Source: an uncultured Vampirovibrio sp. | Lineage (GTDB): Bacteria > Cyanobacteriota > Vampirovibrionia > Gastranaerophilales > Gastranaerophilaceae | Direction: 5' to 3' | NCBI GenBank assembly: GCA_910584405.1 | Contig: CAJUAL010000009.1 | Location: 24,004 to 88,003 of the forward strand | Length of the DNA: 64,000 nucleotides | In this document: positions 17,818 to 25,909 of the stretch, one piece after another | Layout of the letters: each line of letters begins with the position of its first letter | Numbering within the stretch: position 1 is the stretch's first letter | Notes under the pieces: model-generated | Told to the model about the DNA's origin: nothing | The model's input: only the letters and a program-made list of their open reading frames with translations | The model's database searches: none | Position numbers and translations under genes: made by a program

Positions 17818-18925
17818 CTTTTTCCTCCTTTATTTTACCTTTATCTATTTTATAGATTTCAACATCTTTCAAAAATTCGTCTTCGAATAGAATTGTATCA
17901 ACCGAAGTTATAATTGTTTGAGTATTCGGACTTATTGATTTTAACAAATAATTTTGTCTGATATCATCTAATTCTGCCAAAACATCATCTAACAATAAAA
18001 TAGGTTCTTCTCCCGTTTTATCTGTTATAATATCCAGTTCAGAAAGCTTGAGCGCCAGAACAATTGTTCTCTGCTGCCCTTGAGATGCGTATTTTGTTGC
18101 CTCAAGATTATTAATATAAAAAACAATATCATCTCTGTGCGGTCCGACACATGACTGACAACGGCGAATCTCTTCTTGCTTTCTGGCTTCAAGAGTTTCC
18201 AAAAACGCATATTGTATAGCTTCAATTTCTGTATGCTCTCCAACAGATGAATCATACCTGATAGATAATTCTTCAGTTTCACTTATTGTTTTATGTTTAT
18301 CTCTTGCTATTTTTTCTATTTCTTTTAAATATTTTTGTCGAATATAAATTATATTACTACCTGTTACGGAAAGTTGTTCATTATATACATCAAGCAGGTT
18401 TTCATTCATTCTACCTGATTTTGCGCATTCTTTTAAGAAATTATTCTTTTGAACCCTTATTTTTTCATATTTTGACAATCTCTCGTCATATGCAGGATAA
18501 ATCTGTGAAATTGCACTATCAAGCCAATCTCTTCTATCTTGCGGCGCGCCTCTTAATAAAAGCAAATCATTTGTCGAAAATAAAACTGTTTTAACAACCG
18601 ATTTAAAATCTTTTATTGTTGATTTGGTATGATTAACCTTAACTTCACGTTTTTTCTCGTTATTATATGCGTAATATAAACTTATATCAGTATTAGACTT
18701 TATAACATCTGCTTCAATTTTTAAATAATCGCTCTCAAAATTTATTAATTCGACATTATTTGAAGTTCGTACAGATTTCAAGCAGGAAAGAAAATAAATA
18801 CTTTCTAAAATATTAGTCTTTCCTTGTGCATTTTTACCTATAATAAGAACCTTAGCCTTATTAAAATCCAGTAAAAGCTCTTTACAATTTCTGTAATTTG
18901 TCAAACTAAGCGACTTAAGTTTCAT
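17789..18925 (-). CDS. recF: DNA replication/repair protein RecF
   Basis: SMC-like ATPase that helps load RecA at gaps via RecFOR. Starting at ATG 18925 the N-terminus MKLKSLSLTNYRNCKELLLDF matches the family; an in-frame TTG at 18943 is less likely. Walker A is GKNAQGKTN (about 30-38), the signature region is YASQGQQRTIVLALKLSE (about 283-300), and Walker B is PILLLDDVLAELD (about 311-323). About 378 aa, normal length. The C-terminus is Lys/Glu-rich and its last 29 nt overlap the short frame at 17728-17817. It is not next to dnaN or gyrB. Confidence 0.95.
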   Translation of the reverse strand: MKLKSLSLTNYRNCKELLLDFNKAKVLIIGKNAQGKTNILESIYFLSCLKSVRTSNNVELINFESDYLKIEADVIKSNTDISLYYAYNNEKKREVKVNHTKSTIKDFKSVVKTVLFSTNDLLLLRGAPQDRRDWLDSAISQIYPAYDERLSKYEKIRVQKNNFLKECAKSGRMNENLLDVYNEQLSVTGSNIIYIRQKYLKEIEKIARDKHKTISETEELSIRYDSSVGEHTEIEAIQYAFLETLEARKQEEIRRCQSCVGPHRDDIVFYINNLEATKYASQGQQRTIVLALKLSELDIITDKTGEEPILLLDDVLAELDDIRQNYLLKSISPNTQTIITSVDTILFEDEFLKDVEIYKIDKGKIKEEKDEKQDYGGK

Positions 18926-19033
18926 ATAATCATTATACTTCAAACAAACGATTTTTCGCTCAATATAGACAAGGTTTCGATTTTAGTGTATACTGAATGT
19001 ATTGAATATTATAATAAGTGAAGGGTAGAGATT

Positions 19034-19285
19034 ATGTTACCGGTTATTTCAGAAGACATTGCAACTACAGCTTTTAGTGAAATATTTGAAGATATGCCTT
19101 CTTGGCGCAAAAAAATGATTCACTATATTAAAGACGAAAATCCAGAAATAAATACTGCGATTATCGAAGCTGCAAACAAAACCAATTTAGACCCTAAAGC
19201 TGTTGCTTTAGGCGCTTATATGACATATTTACTTATTGAAATGGCTGCAAAAGAAAATGATGCCATTATGAATTACTCAGAATAA
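19034..19285 (+). CDS. Unrecognised 83-aa protein preceding pilT
   Basis: Small acidic helical protein. A Trp/Lys patch (PSWRKKMIHYIKDENPEI, about 22-39) is followed by a hydrophobic stretch AVALGAYMTYLLIEMAA (about 57-73). It starts with a GAAGGG SD 8-10 nt upstream, and pilT follows 20 nt after its stop, so the two are probably co-transcribed. A pilus-related role is only guessed from position. Confidence 0.7.
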   Translation: MLPVISEDIATTAFSEIFEDMPSWRKKMIHYIKDENPEINTAIIEAANKTNLDPKAVALGAYMTYLLIEMAAKENDAIMNYSE

Positions 19286-19305
19286 GAAAAGGGGCTTGTA
19301 AAGTT

Positions 19306-20373
19306 ATGATTATAGAAGATTTATTAAAAGAATTGTCAGACAAAAAAGGATCCGACTTACACATTTCAAGTAAACTACCGCCTATCGCTCGTATCGACGG
19401 TAAGCTTATAAGACTTGATTATGATCCGCTTACTCCGGAACAGGTTGAAGCTTTATTATTCCCGATGATGTCAAACGAACAAAGACGTCACCTTGAACAA
19501 GAGTGGGAACTTGACTTTTCTTACGGTATCGAAAATGTAGGTCGTTTCCGTGTGAACTTCTATAAAGATAAAGGTTGTTACGCAGCAGCATTCCGTACCA
19601 TTGCGACATCAGCTCCGCAATTAGAAGAACTTGGTATGCCTCCGATTGTTACTACAATTGCTGAAAAGCCGCGCGGACTTGTTCTTGTAACAGGACCTAC
19701 AGGTTCAGGTAAATCAACTACATTGGCTGCGATGATTGACTATATCAACAGAACAAGAGCTGAACATATTCTTACAATCGAAGACCCTGTCGAATTTGTG
19801 CATACATCAAAAATGAGTGTTATTCACCAAAGAGAATTGGGTATGGATACAAGATCTTTTGCTAACGCTCTTAAATCTGCACTCCGTGAAGACCCTGATA
19901 TTATTCTGGTAGGTGAGATGCGTGATCACGAAACGATTTCATTAGCACTAACCGCAGCAGAAACAGGTCACTTGGTGTTCGGAACACTTCACACCTCTTC
20001 AGCTTCTCAAACAATTGACCGTATCATCGACGTATTCCCTGAAGGTCAACAACAACAAATTCGTGTACAGCTTGCTAACTCTTTAGTTGCTGTATTCTCT
20101 CAAACACTTCTGCCAAAACGTCAACCGGACGGTTCAAAAAAAGGTCGTGTAATGGCTCAAGAAATCATGGTTGTAACACCAGCTATCGCTAACCTTGTTC
20201 GTGAAGCTAAAGCAGCTCAGATTTATTCTACAATTCAAACAAGTTCAAGCGCAGGTATGCAAACCCTTGAAGCTGCTCTTGCAGAATTATACAAAAAAGG
20301 TCTGGTTACTATTGAAGATGCGCTTTCTAAATCTTCAAAACCTAACGAATTAAAACGACTAATCCAAGGATAG
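19306..20373 (+). CDS. pilT: Type IV pilus retraction ATPase PilT
   Basis: Hexameric secretion ATPase that powers pilus disassembly and twitching. The N-terminal domain has the PilT motif KKGSDLHISSKLPP (about 13-26). Walker A is GPTGSGKST (about 129-137), the Asp box EDPVEFVH (about 157-164), Walker B DPDIILVGEMRD (about 194-205) and the His box GHLVFGTLHTSSA (about 220-232). Length 355 aa is standard. It is preceded by a small gene and followed after 10 nt by a membrane protein. pilB, pilC, pilM-Q are not in the window. Confidence 0.95.
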   Translation: MIIEDLLKELSDKKGSDLHISSKLPPIARIDGKLIRLDYDPLTPEQVEALLFPMMSNEQRRHLEQEWELDFSYGIENVGRFRVNFYKDKGCYAAAFRTIATSAPQLEELGMPPIVTTIAEKPRGLVLVTGPTGSGKSTTLAAMIDYINRTRAEHILTIEDPVEFVHTSKMSVIHQRELGMDTRSFANALKSALREDPDIILVGEMRDHETISLALTAAETGHLVFGTLHTSSASQTIDRIIDVFPEGQQQQIRVQLANSLVAVFSQTLLPKRQPDGSKKGRVMAQEIMVVTPAIANLVREAKAAQIYSTIQTSSSAGMQTLEAALAELYKKGLVTIEDALSKSSKPNELKRLIQG

Positions 20374-20383
20374 GGGTAAACTT

Positions 20384-21151
20384 ATGGCAAATATAGTTGA
20401 CGCTTTTAACGATTCATTAACAGAAAATATGGCATATGTGAAAATTGCAGTTTACGCAATTCCCGTATACATCATTGCAAATATGTTCGTTATAGGTAAA
20501 ACTGATGCTCTGCCGCTTATTGCTCCGATTGCAATATTAATGTTTCTTGCCCTGTTAACTCAGGGGATTAATAATGTCAGAATGAACAGACGGGAAATCC
20601 TGTCTTTTAAACCTTTACAACTTGTTAAAGTGTTATTGAAAGCTATAATTGTACTTGCTCCGCAAATTCTTATTTTCGGAGCAATAGGTTATAATTTAAC
20701 AACAAAAGTTACTATTCCGATTGACCTGCCTCAAGTTCCATTGATTTATTCAATATTGGTTTGGTCAATTATTTTTTCAATAGTTCTAACATCATATCTT
20801 TCTTTTGCAAAATACTTAAAAATAAAAGAAGGTTTCAACTATAAGGTAATATTTGAAGCTTGTATTGATGTTTTAATAAGCTTTTTATTCTTTATTCCGC
20901 AATTAGCACTTGCTAACGTAATTCTGGTAGGTCCTGTAGCATATGTATTTTCAGTATTTAACCCTAATTTTATGAATCATTGGGGATTTGTTGCATATTG
21001 CTCAATGGCATTTGTTGTAAATATTTCAATCTTGGCAAATTATCTTGCTCAAGCATCTTACGAGCAAATAAAAGGCAACAATGAAGAGTACGATGAAAAC
21101 GTACAAATTAACGTTATTGATGATGCAGCTACAAGAATGAACGGTCAGTAG
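20384..21151 (+). CDS. Unrecognised polytopic membrane protein downstream of pilT
   Basis: 255 aa with about six hydrophobic segments (near 20-34, 45-60, 80-105, 120-142, 160-190, 200-225) and an acidic cytoplasmic tail. It starts 10 nt after pilT (GGGG SD before ATG) and is probably in the same operon. The layout resembles other small integral membrane proteins such as the one at 23251-24126. No family recognised. Confidence 0.68.
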   Translation: MANIVDAFNDSLTENMAYVKIAVYAIPVYIIANMFVIGKTDALPLIAPIAILMFLALLTQGINNVRMNRREILSFKPLQLVKVLLKAIIVLAPQILIFGAIGYNLTTKVTIPIDLPQVPLIYSILVWSIIFSIVLTSYLSFAKYLKIKEGFNYKVIFEACIDVLISFLFFIPQLALANVILVGPVAYVFSVFNPNFMNHWGFVAYCSMAFVVNISILANYLAQASYEQIKGNNEEYDENVQINVIDDAATRMNGQ

Positions 21152-21159
21152 GTGTAAAT

Positions 21160-23151
21160 TTACCCCTCCTTCATTTCACGAAGTTTTTTCAACTGATCAC
21201 GAATTTGCGCTGCGCGTTCAAAATCAAGTATTTTTGCGGCTTTGTGCATATCTTTTTCAAGTTTATCAATAAGTTTTGGTAAATCTTTTTTCTCAATACC
21301 CAAATCAACCATTTCTTCTGCAACTATATCTTCTAAATCTCTATAACTTGCAACAAGTGATAACAAGTTATTTTCAATAGGCTTTTTGATTGTTTGAGGT
21401 ACAATGCCGTATTTCTGATTATATTCAATCTGAAGTTTTCTTCTTCGTTCAGTTTCTTTTATCGCTTTCTCCATTGATTCTGTCATTTTATCAGCATACA
21501 TTATAACTTCACCGCAAGAATTTCTTGCTGCACGGCCGATTGTCTGAATCAAACTAGTTTCAGAACGTAAGAAACCTTCCTTATCCGCATCCATTATCGC
21601 AACAAGTGAAACCTCAGGAATATCAAGACCTTCTCTTAAAAGGTTTACACCTATCAAAACATCAAATTCACCCAGTCTTAAATCTCTTAAAATTTCAACA
21701 CGCTCAATTGATTTAATCTCACTATGAAGATATCGGACTCTTATTCCTTCTTGAATAAAGAAATCTGTTAAGTCTTCTGCCATACGTTTTGTAAGCGTTG
21801 TAATAAGTATTCTTTCATCTTTTTCAGCGCGTTTTTTAATTTCGGATTTCAAATCCTGAATTTGTGTATCTATCGGGCGAACAGAAACCTTAGGGTCTAA
21901 AAGTCCTGTCGGTCTGATAATTTGTTCAACAATTTGCTCGGATGTTTCGCGCTCAAACTCAGACGGAGTTGCCGAGATATAAATTTTTTGACCGACTTTA
22001 TTATAAAACTCTTCATTAGTAAGCGGTCTGTTATCTTTAGCACAAGGCAGCCTAAAACCATAATCTACAAGAACTTTTTTACGCGCAGCATCACCATGGC
22101 TCATACCTTTAATTTGAGGTAAGGTAACGTGAGATTCATCAACAACGACAAGAAAATCTTTCGGGAAATAATCGAGTAAAGTAGCAGGAGCAGAACCCGG
22201 AGGTCTGCGCTCAATAATTCTTGAATAATTTTCAATACCCGTACAATACCCCATTTCTTTAATCATTTCAATATCATATTTTACCCGTTGTTCTAAGCGT
22301 TGAGCTTCAACAAGTTTATTTTCGTTATTTAACACAATCAAACGCTGCTGTAACTCTTGTCTTATTAAATCGATTGTTTCATCGACATTATCATCATCCG
22401 ACAAATAATGGACGGCAGGATAAATAACCACAGACTGCGGGGTTTCGATAATCTCGCCCGACACATTATCTATTCTTACGATTTTTTCAACTTCATCACC
22501 AAAGAAATAAAATCTGGTGATAATTTTTTCGTACGCAGGCATAATTTCTACAATATCACCCCGCGCACGGAAAGTTGAACATTTTAATTCCAAATCATTA
22601 CGTTCATATCGGACATTTACAAAGTGTTTTAACAAATCATCTCTATCAATTTCATCTCCGACATTTATTTCAACAGAACCTTTAAAATAGTTTTCAGGCA
22701 ATCCCAAACCGTAAATACAACTGACTGAAGAGATTACAATAACATCATCGCGCTCATAAAGACTTCTTGTCGTATTATGGCGGAGCCTGTCGATTTCTTC
22801 GTTTATGGAAGATGATTTCTCAATATAAGTATCTGTTCGCGGAATATAAGCTTCCGGCTGATAATAGTCATAGTAACTTATAAAATACTCAACGGCATTA
22901 TCGGGAAACAGTTCTTTAAACTCATTATATAACTGAGCTGCCAAAGTTTTGTTATGCGCAATAATCAAGGTCGGTTTCTGAACTTTTTCTATAACATTTG
23001 CAATAGTAAAAGTTTTCCCTGAGCCTGTTATACCTAAAAGAGTCTGGGTATCGTAACCTTTTATAATTCCTTGCGATAACTGTTCAATCGCTTTCGGCTG
23101 ATCACCTGAGGGTGAATATTTTGAACTAATTTTAAATTCCCTGTGTTCCAT
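21160..23151 (-). CDS. uvrB: UvrABC excinuclease subunit B
   Basis: Damage-verifying helicase-like subunit of nucleotide excision repair. From ATG 23151 it is 663 aa, the usual size. The N-terminus reads FKISSKYSPSGDQPKAI. Walker A is LGITGSGKTFT. The beta-hairpin region is YYDYYQPEAYIPRTDTYIEK (near 93-112). The motif IGRAARN is near 540, and the UVR domain (IDKLEKDMHKAAKILDFERAAQIRDQL) is at the C-terminus. Possible upstream starts (ATG 23160, TTG 23187) exist, with a GGGAGG around 23180 that is not well spaced from either ATG. Confidence 0.96.
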   Translation of the reverse strand: MEHREFKISSKYSPSGDQPKAIEQLSQGIIKGYDTQTLLGITGSGKTFTIANVIEKVQKPTLIIAHNKTLAAQLYNEFKELFPDNAVEYFISYYDYYQPEAYIPRTDTYIEKSSSINEEIDRLRHNTTRSLYERDDVIVISSVSCIYGLGLPENYFKGSVEINVGDEIDRDDLLKHFVNVRYERNDLELKCSTFRARGDIVEIMPAYEKIITRFYFFGDEVEKIVRIDNVSGEIIETPQSVVIYPAVHYLSDDDNVDETIDLIRQELQQRLIVLNNENKLVEAQRLEQRVKYDIEMIKEMGYCTGIENYSRIIERRPPGSAPATLLDYFPKDFLVVVDESHVTLPQIKGMSHGDAARKKVLVDYGFRLPCAKDNRPLTNEEFYNKVGQKIYISATPSEFERETSEQIVEQIIRPTGLLDPKVSVRPIDTQIQDLKSEIKKRAEKDERILITTLTKRMAEDLTDFFIQEGIRVRYLHSEIKSIERVEILRDLRLGEFDVLIGVNLLREGLDIPEVSLVAIMDADKEGFLRSETSLIQTIGRAARNSCGEVIMYADKMTESMEKAIKETERRRKLQIEYNQKYGIVPQTIKKPIENNLLSLVASYRDLEDIVAEEMVDLGIEKKDLPKLIDKLEKDMHKAAKILDFERAAQIRDQLKKLREMKEG

Positions 23152-23202
23152 AGTTAACATAATAGCACAAATTAAAAAGCCTCCCAACTTATAAAATAGG
23201 GC

Positions 23203-23230
23203 TTGCTAAATTCAAAAAAACTGGTATGAT
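23203..23230 (+). promoter_or_regulatory. Candidate promoter for the 23251 membrane protein
   Basis: TTGCTA (23203-23208), 16-bp spacer, TATGAT (23225-23230), about 20 nt before the start codon with its AGGAG SD. It lies just upstream of divergent uvrB. Confidence 0.5.
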
Positions 23231-23250
23231 AAATAAAAAAAGGAGAAGCT

Positions 23251-24126
23251 ATGGAAAAAGTTTTAGAAACATTGAAAAGCCTATACAAAGGACAAGATGT
23301 AGTAAAAAGACATCTGATTTATTCGCTATTATTTATACTTCCCGCAATTGCAGGAAGTTTTAAAAGTTATATAGATAAAGATATGCCGACAACATTAAAA
23401 ATGGTACTGCTTATCGGAGCTCTGATATTTTTTGTTTTATCAATAATTCCTTGGTTTACAATTTACGGAATTACAATTAAATTCATCAATAACAGATATT
23501 ACGGAGTAAAAGAAAATATTCCTGAGGTTAATAAAGAATCTCTTGTTTTAGGTATAAAAGCATTCCCGCTGGTTCTTGTATGGTGTATTTACTCAATAAT
23601 ATTGTTTCTTACATTGGTTGCAATTGCAGCGATACCTTCGGTTATAATTGGCATTAAAATCTTATGGTTAGGCATATTGTTAAGAGTATTGCTTATTACT
23701 GCATTAATAATTGCAATGATTTTATTTACTCCGTTTTTTAGCTTTATTATCATTGAATACGCTAAAGATTTTAAATATTTAACAAGATTATTTAATCCTC
23801 TAACACTAATAGAATACATTAAAAAATCTTTCAAACCTTCAATTATAGTTGCTTTAAAATATATGCTTGCAGGAATTATTGCAGCCTTTGGAACAGGATT
23901 TGTTTACATAATATTTGTACTGCTTTTAATATTAATTATGGCTGTTATAACTGTTGTTTCTCCGGAAAATGCAAAAATTGAATACCAGCCGTTAGCAGTA
24001 ACATCATTTGTGGTTCTAATGACAATCTGCGGAGTTATAGAATCTTACATAAGTTCTATAGTAGGACTGGGTTACACCGCAGACTTAATTGAAGTCTACA
24101 AAGAAAATATTGAAGAAAAAGAATAA
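23251..24126 (+). CDS. Unrecognised polytopic membrane protein (DUF4013-like layout)
   Basis: 291 aa with about six or seven hydrophobic helices rich in Ile, Leu and Ala and short polar loops; ends in an acidic, Lys-rich tail. The overall plan (tandem pairs of helices, PWFTIYGITIKFINNRYYG after the second helix) recalls DUF4013-type integral membrane proteins, but I see no diagnostic motif. Strong SD (AGGAG) before ATG and its own terminator suggest a single-gene unit. Confidence 0.68.
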   Translation: MEKVLETLKSLYKGQDVVKRHLIYSLLFILPAIAGSFKSYIDKDMPTTLKMVLLIGALIFFVLSIIPWFTIYGITIKFINNRYYGVKENIPEVNKESLVLGIKAFPLVLVWCIYSIILFLTLVAIAAIPSVIIGIKILWLGILLRVLLITALIIAMILFTPFFSFIIIEYAKDFKYLTRLFNPLTLIEYIKKSFKPSIIVALKYMLAGIIAAFGTGFVYIIFVLLLILIMAVITVVSPENAKIEYQPLAVTSFVVLMTICGVIESYISSIVGLGYTADLIEVYKENIEEKE

Positions 24127-24135
24127 AATAAATGA

Positions 24136-24161
24136 AGAGGGGTTAAAACCCCTCTTTTTTT
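24136..24161 (+). terminator. Terminator after the 23251 gene
   Basis: AGAGGGGTT (24136-24144), AA loop, AACCCCTCT (24147-24155), then a T run that reaches the convergent gene's stop codon. Confidence 0.9.
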
Positions 24162-24441
24162 ACTTGTTATTTGATAATACCAAAATATTTTGTACAAATT
24201 CTTCTTTTTCTAACGCTGAATAAGACTTACCCGCCAGCTTACGGCTAAAATATGCACCAATCATCTTTTTTTGTTCAGATGAAGAGTATTCGTCCCAGTA
24301 AGGTGTTTTTCTTATTTTATCAATAATATCTGTTTCCAAGTCGTCAAAATTATTGCTTCTTTTTATCGGATTTGAAACTTTGACGGTTTTAAATATATCT
24401 TTTTGTTCTAAACTATCTTTAAATCTGTCTGCTAATCCCAT
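24160..24441 (-). CDS. Unrecognised 93-aa protein downstream of the TadZ-like gene
   Basis: Hydrophilic, mostly helical protein (IIDKIRKTPYWDEYSSSEQKKMI near 39-61; no membrane segment). It starts 11 nt after the TadZ/CpaE-like ATPase with a GGGGAG SD, so the two are likely one operon. Position hints at a partner of that ATPase; nothing in the sequence proves it. Confidence 0.7.
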   Translation of the reverse strand: MGLADRFKDSLEQKDIFKTVKVSNPIKRSNNFDDLETDIIDKIRKTPYWDEYSSSEQKKMIGAYFSRKLAGKSYSALEKEEFVQNILVLSNNK

Positions 24442-24452
24442 TTTCTCCCCTA

Positions 24453-25634
24453 TTAATTATTTAATATATTTTCAAACTTTTTAACCATATTCTGCCTGAA
24501 CAAGCTGTCTGAGATATGATAAGCCAAATCCTTATAACTTTGTGCTACATTAGTTGAAGCGTTCATATCGCTGACAGGAACCCCTTTATTTATCGCAGAC
24601 ATTATTGCAAAATAATTGTTCGGAACCTTCCAATAAATATCTTTTGACAGTAAAGTTTCAATATCGGATTCTTTTATTTCATCGTTTTCCATATACCTGT
24701 TTATGACAATTTTTGTTTTGTTTCTGTCATATCCAAGCTTGTCAAATAATTCCAAACACCTTTGAGTATTACGAAGTGCAGGAAGATTTGCAACAGAAAC
24801 AAGCAGTACTATATCGGAATTATCAAGCGCTGCGATATTTTTTCCGTCAAAACTTGATTCCGCATCAACTATAATATATGAAAAAGTTTCCTTTAAGGTA
24901 TCAAACAACTTTGAAATCTGTTTAGGTTTAATATTATCTGCCTGCTTAAAATACGGTGGATCTGCCAATACGTAAAGGCTTGAATTTTTATATCTTTCTA
25001 AAGTACTTAACAAGAATGTTTCATTAATTTTATCAAGATTTTCAAGCATATAAGAGATATTAAATGACGGTTTAAGATTCAAAAATGTCGTAATATCACC
25101 CATTTGGAAATTCAAATCAATCAAGGCAACATTTTCTTTTGTATTTTTGGCAAGTTCAACCGCTAAATTTGCAGCCAAAGAGGTTTTACCGATTCCGCCT
25201 TTATTTGAAAAGACAGAAATAATCTTACATTTATTATTTTTTCGAACTTCTGAATCTTCACGGATAAGCTTGTTTACACCCTCAAAAAACTCACCTTTAA
25301 TAAGCGGAATAGGAATAAATTCATTTGCTCCGGCTCTCATTACTTTAATAATCAAATCAACAGACGGATTATCAGACATTGCAAGAATCTTACAATCAGG
25401 ACAGTTTTTTGAAACATTTAATATCAAATCAAGTTTTTCAGAGGTTCTGTCAGATAAATCAACAATAAACAACGCCTTTTCTTCAATCCCTGAAATAGAT
25501 TCTAAAATTTCAGAAGGACTATGAGCAGCTTCAATTATATTCAAATTGTCAAACTCGCCTAAAAATAATTTTAAAACTTCTGCTGTAGAAAATTCATCTG
25601 TCAGAATTACTGTTGAAATCTTGCGCATAAACAC
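24453..25634 (-). CDS. CpaE/TadZ-like ATPase (receiver-like domain plus ParA/MinD domain)
   Basis: 393 aa. The N-terminal 130 residues resemble a response-regulator receiver fold (VILTDEFSTAEVLKLFLGE, then LSDRTSEKLDLILN and GANEFIPIPL). The C-terminal domain is a ParA/MinD ATPase with Walker A KGGIGKTS (about 149-156), LIDLNFQMGD and IIVDAESSFDG. This pairing is that of CpaE/TadZ proteins, which localise Tad/Flp pili to a cell pole. Together with PilT, PilD and the prepilin genes it supports an active pilus apparatus. No other tad genes (tadA, tadB/C, rcpA) are nearby, so alternative positioning roles are possible. Confidence 0.82.
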   Translation of the reverse strand: MFMRKISTVILTDEFSTAEVLKLFLGEFDNLNIIEAAHSPSEILESISGIEEKALFIVDLSDRTSEKLDLILNVSKNCPDCKILAMSDNPSVDLIIKVMRAGANEFIPIPLIKGEFFEGVNKLIREDSEVRKNNKCKIISVFSNKGGIGKTSLAANLAVELAKNTKENVALIDLNFQMGDITTFLNLKPSFNISYMLENLDKINETFLLSTLERYKNSSLYVLADPPYFKQADNIKPKQISKLFDTLKETFSYIIVDAESSFDGKNIAALDNSDIVLLVSVANLPALRNTQRCLELFDKLGYDRNKTKIVINRYMENDEIKESDIETLLSKDIYWKVPNNYFAIMSAINKGVPVSDMNASTNVAQSYKDLAYHISDSLFRQNMVKKFENILNN

Positions 25635-25679
25635 ACCCCTTACAGTTTCATTATAGCATACAGCAGCCCCAAGCGCAAT

Positions 25680-25860
25680 AAAAAAGCCCCCGTATAAGCG
25701 GATTTTGTTACCTGCTGTTGCTCGCAGGTGGGTGAGAACCCGGAGATAATCCGTTTCCCGCTGGCGATAAAGCTATCGGCGGGTATACTTCAATGTCCTG
25801 GAGTTAACTCTCCCTATTTATAAAAATGTAGGAACAAAATTAACGCCTATACGAAAGCTT
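25680..25860 (-). ncRNA. Structured small RNA, candidate 6S RNA
   Basis: About 180 nt bounded by a good promoter and a U-run. The ends pair in a 15-bp closing helix (25844-25858 with 25686-25700), continued by a perfect 8-bp helix AUUUUGUU/AACAAAAU. Inside is a large bubble with a 3'-side hairpin (ACCUGC/GCAGGU), a GGGU/ACCC hairpin, and an apical stem-loop CCCGC..GCGGG enclosing CGAUA/UAUCG. A rod with a long closing stem, central bubble with a 3' hairpin and this length fits 6S RNA. No start-stop frame of note is present. A cis-regulator of the downstream TadZ-like gene cannot be excluded. The 6S call rests on architecture, not on a covariance search. Confidence 0.5.
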
Positions 25861-25865
25861 AATAT

Positions 25866-25895
25866 ATTCTAGCATATATTAACCAAACTTGTAAA
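25866..25895 (-). promoter_or_regulatory. Promoter of the structured RNA
   Basis: On the minus strand: TTTACA (25890-25895), 18-bp spacer, TAGAAT (25866-25871) preceded by TGC, an extended -10. The predicted start is a few bases before the closing helix of the RNA. Confidence 0.7.
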
Positions 25896-25909
25896 GTACC
25901 CGAGAGAGC

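Noticed and set aside
25680..25860. RNase P RNA, tmRNA or SRP RNA for the structured RNA
   Set aside because: No GAGGAAAGUCC-type core, no tag-coding segment or tRNA-like ends, and no SRP GGAAGCAGC motif; the rod shape fits 6S better.
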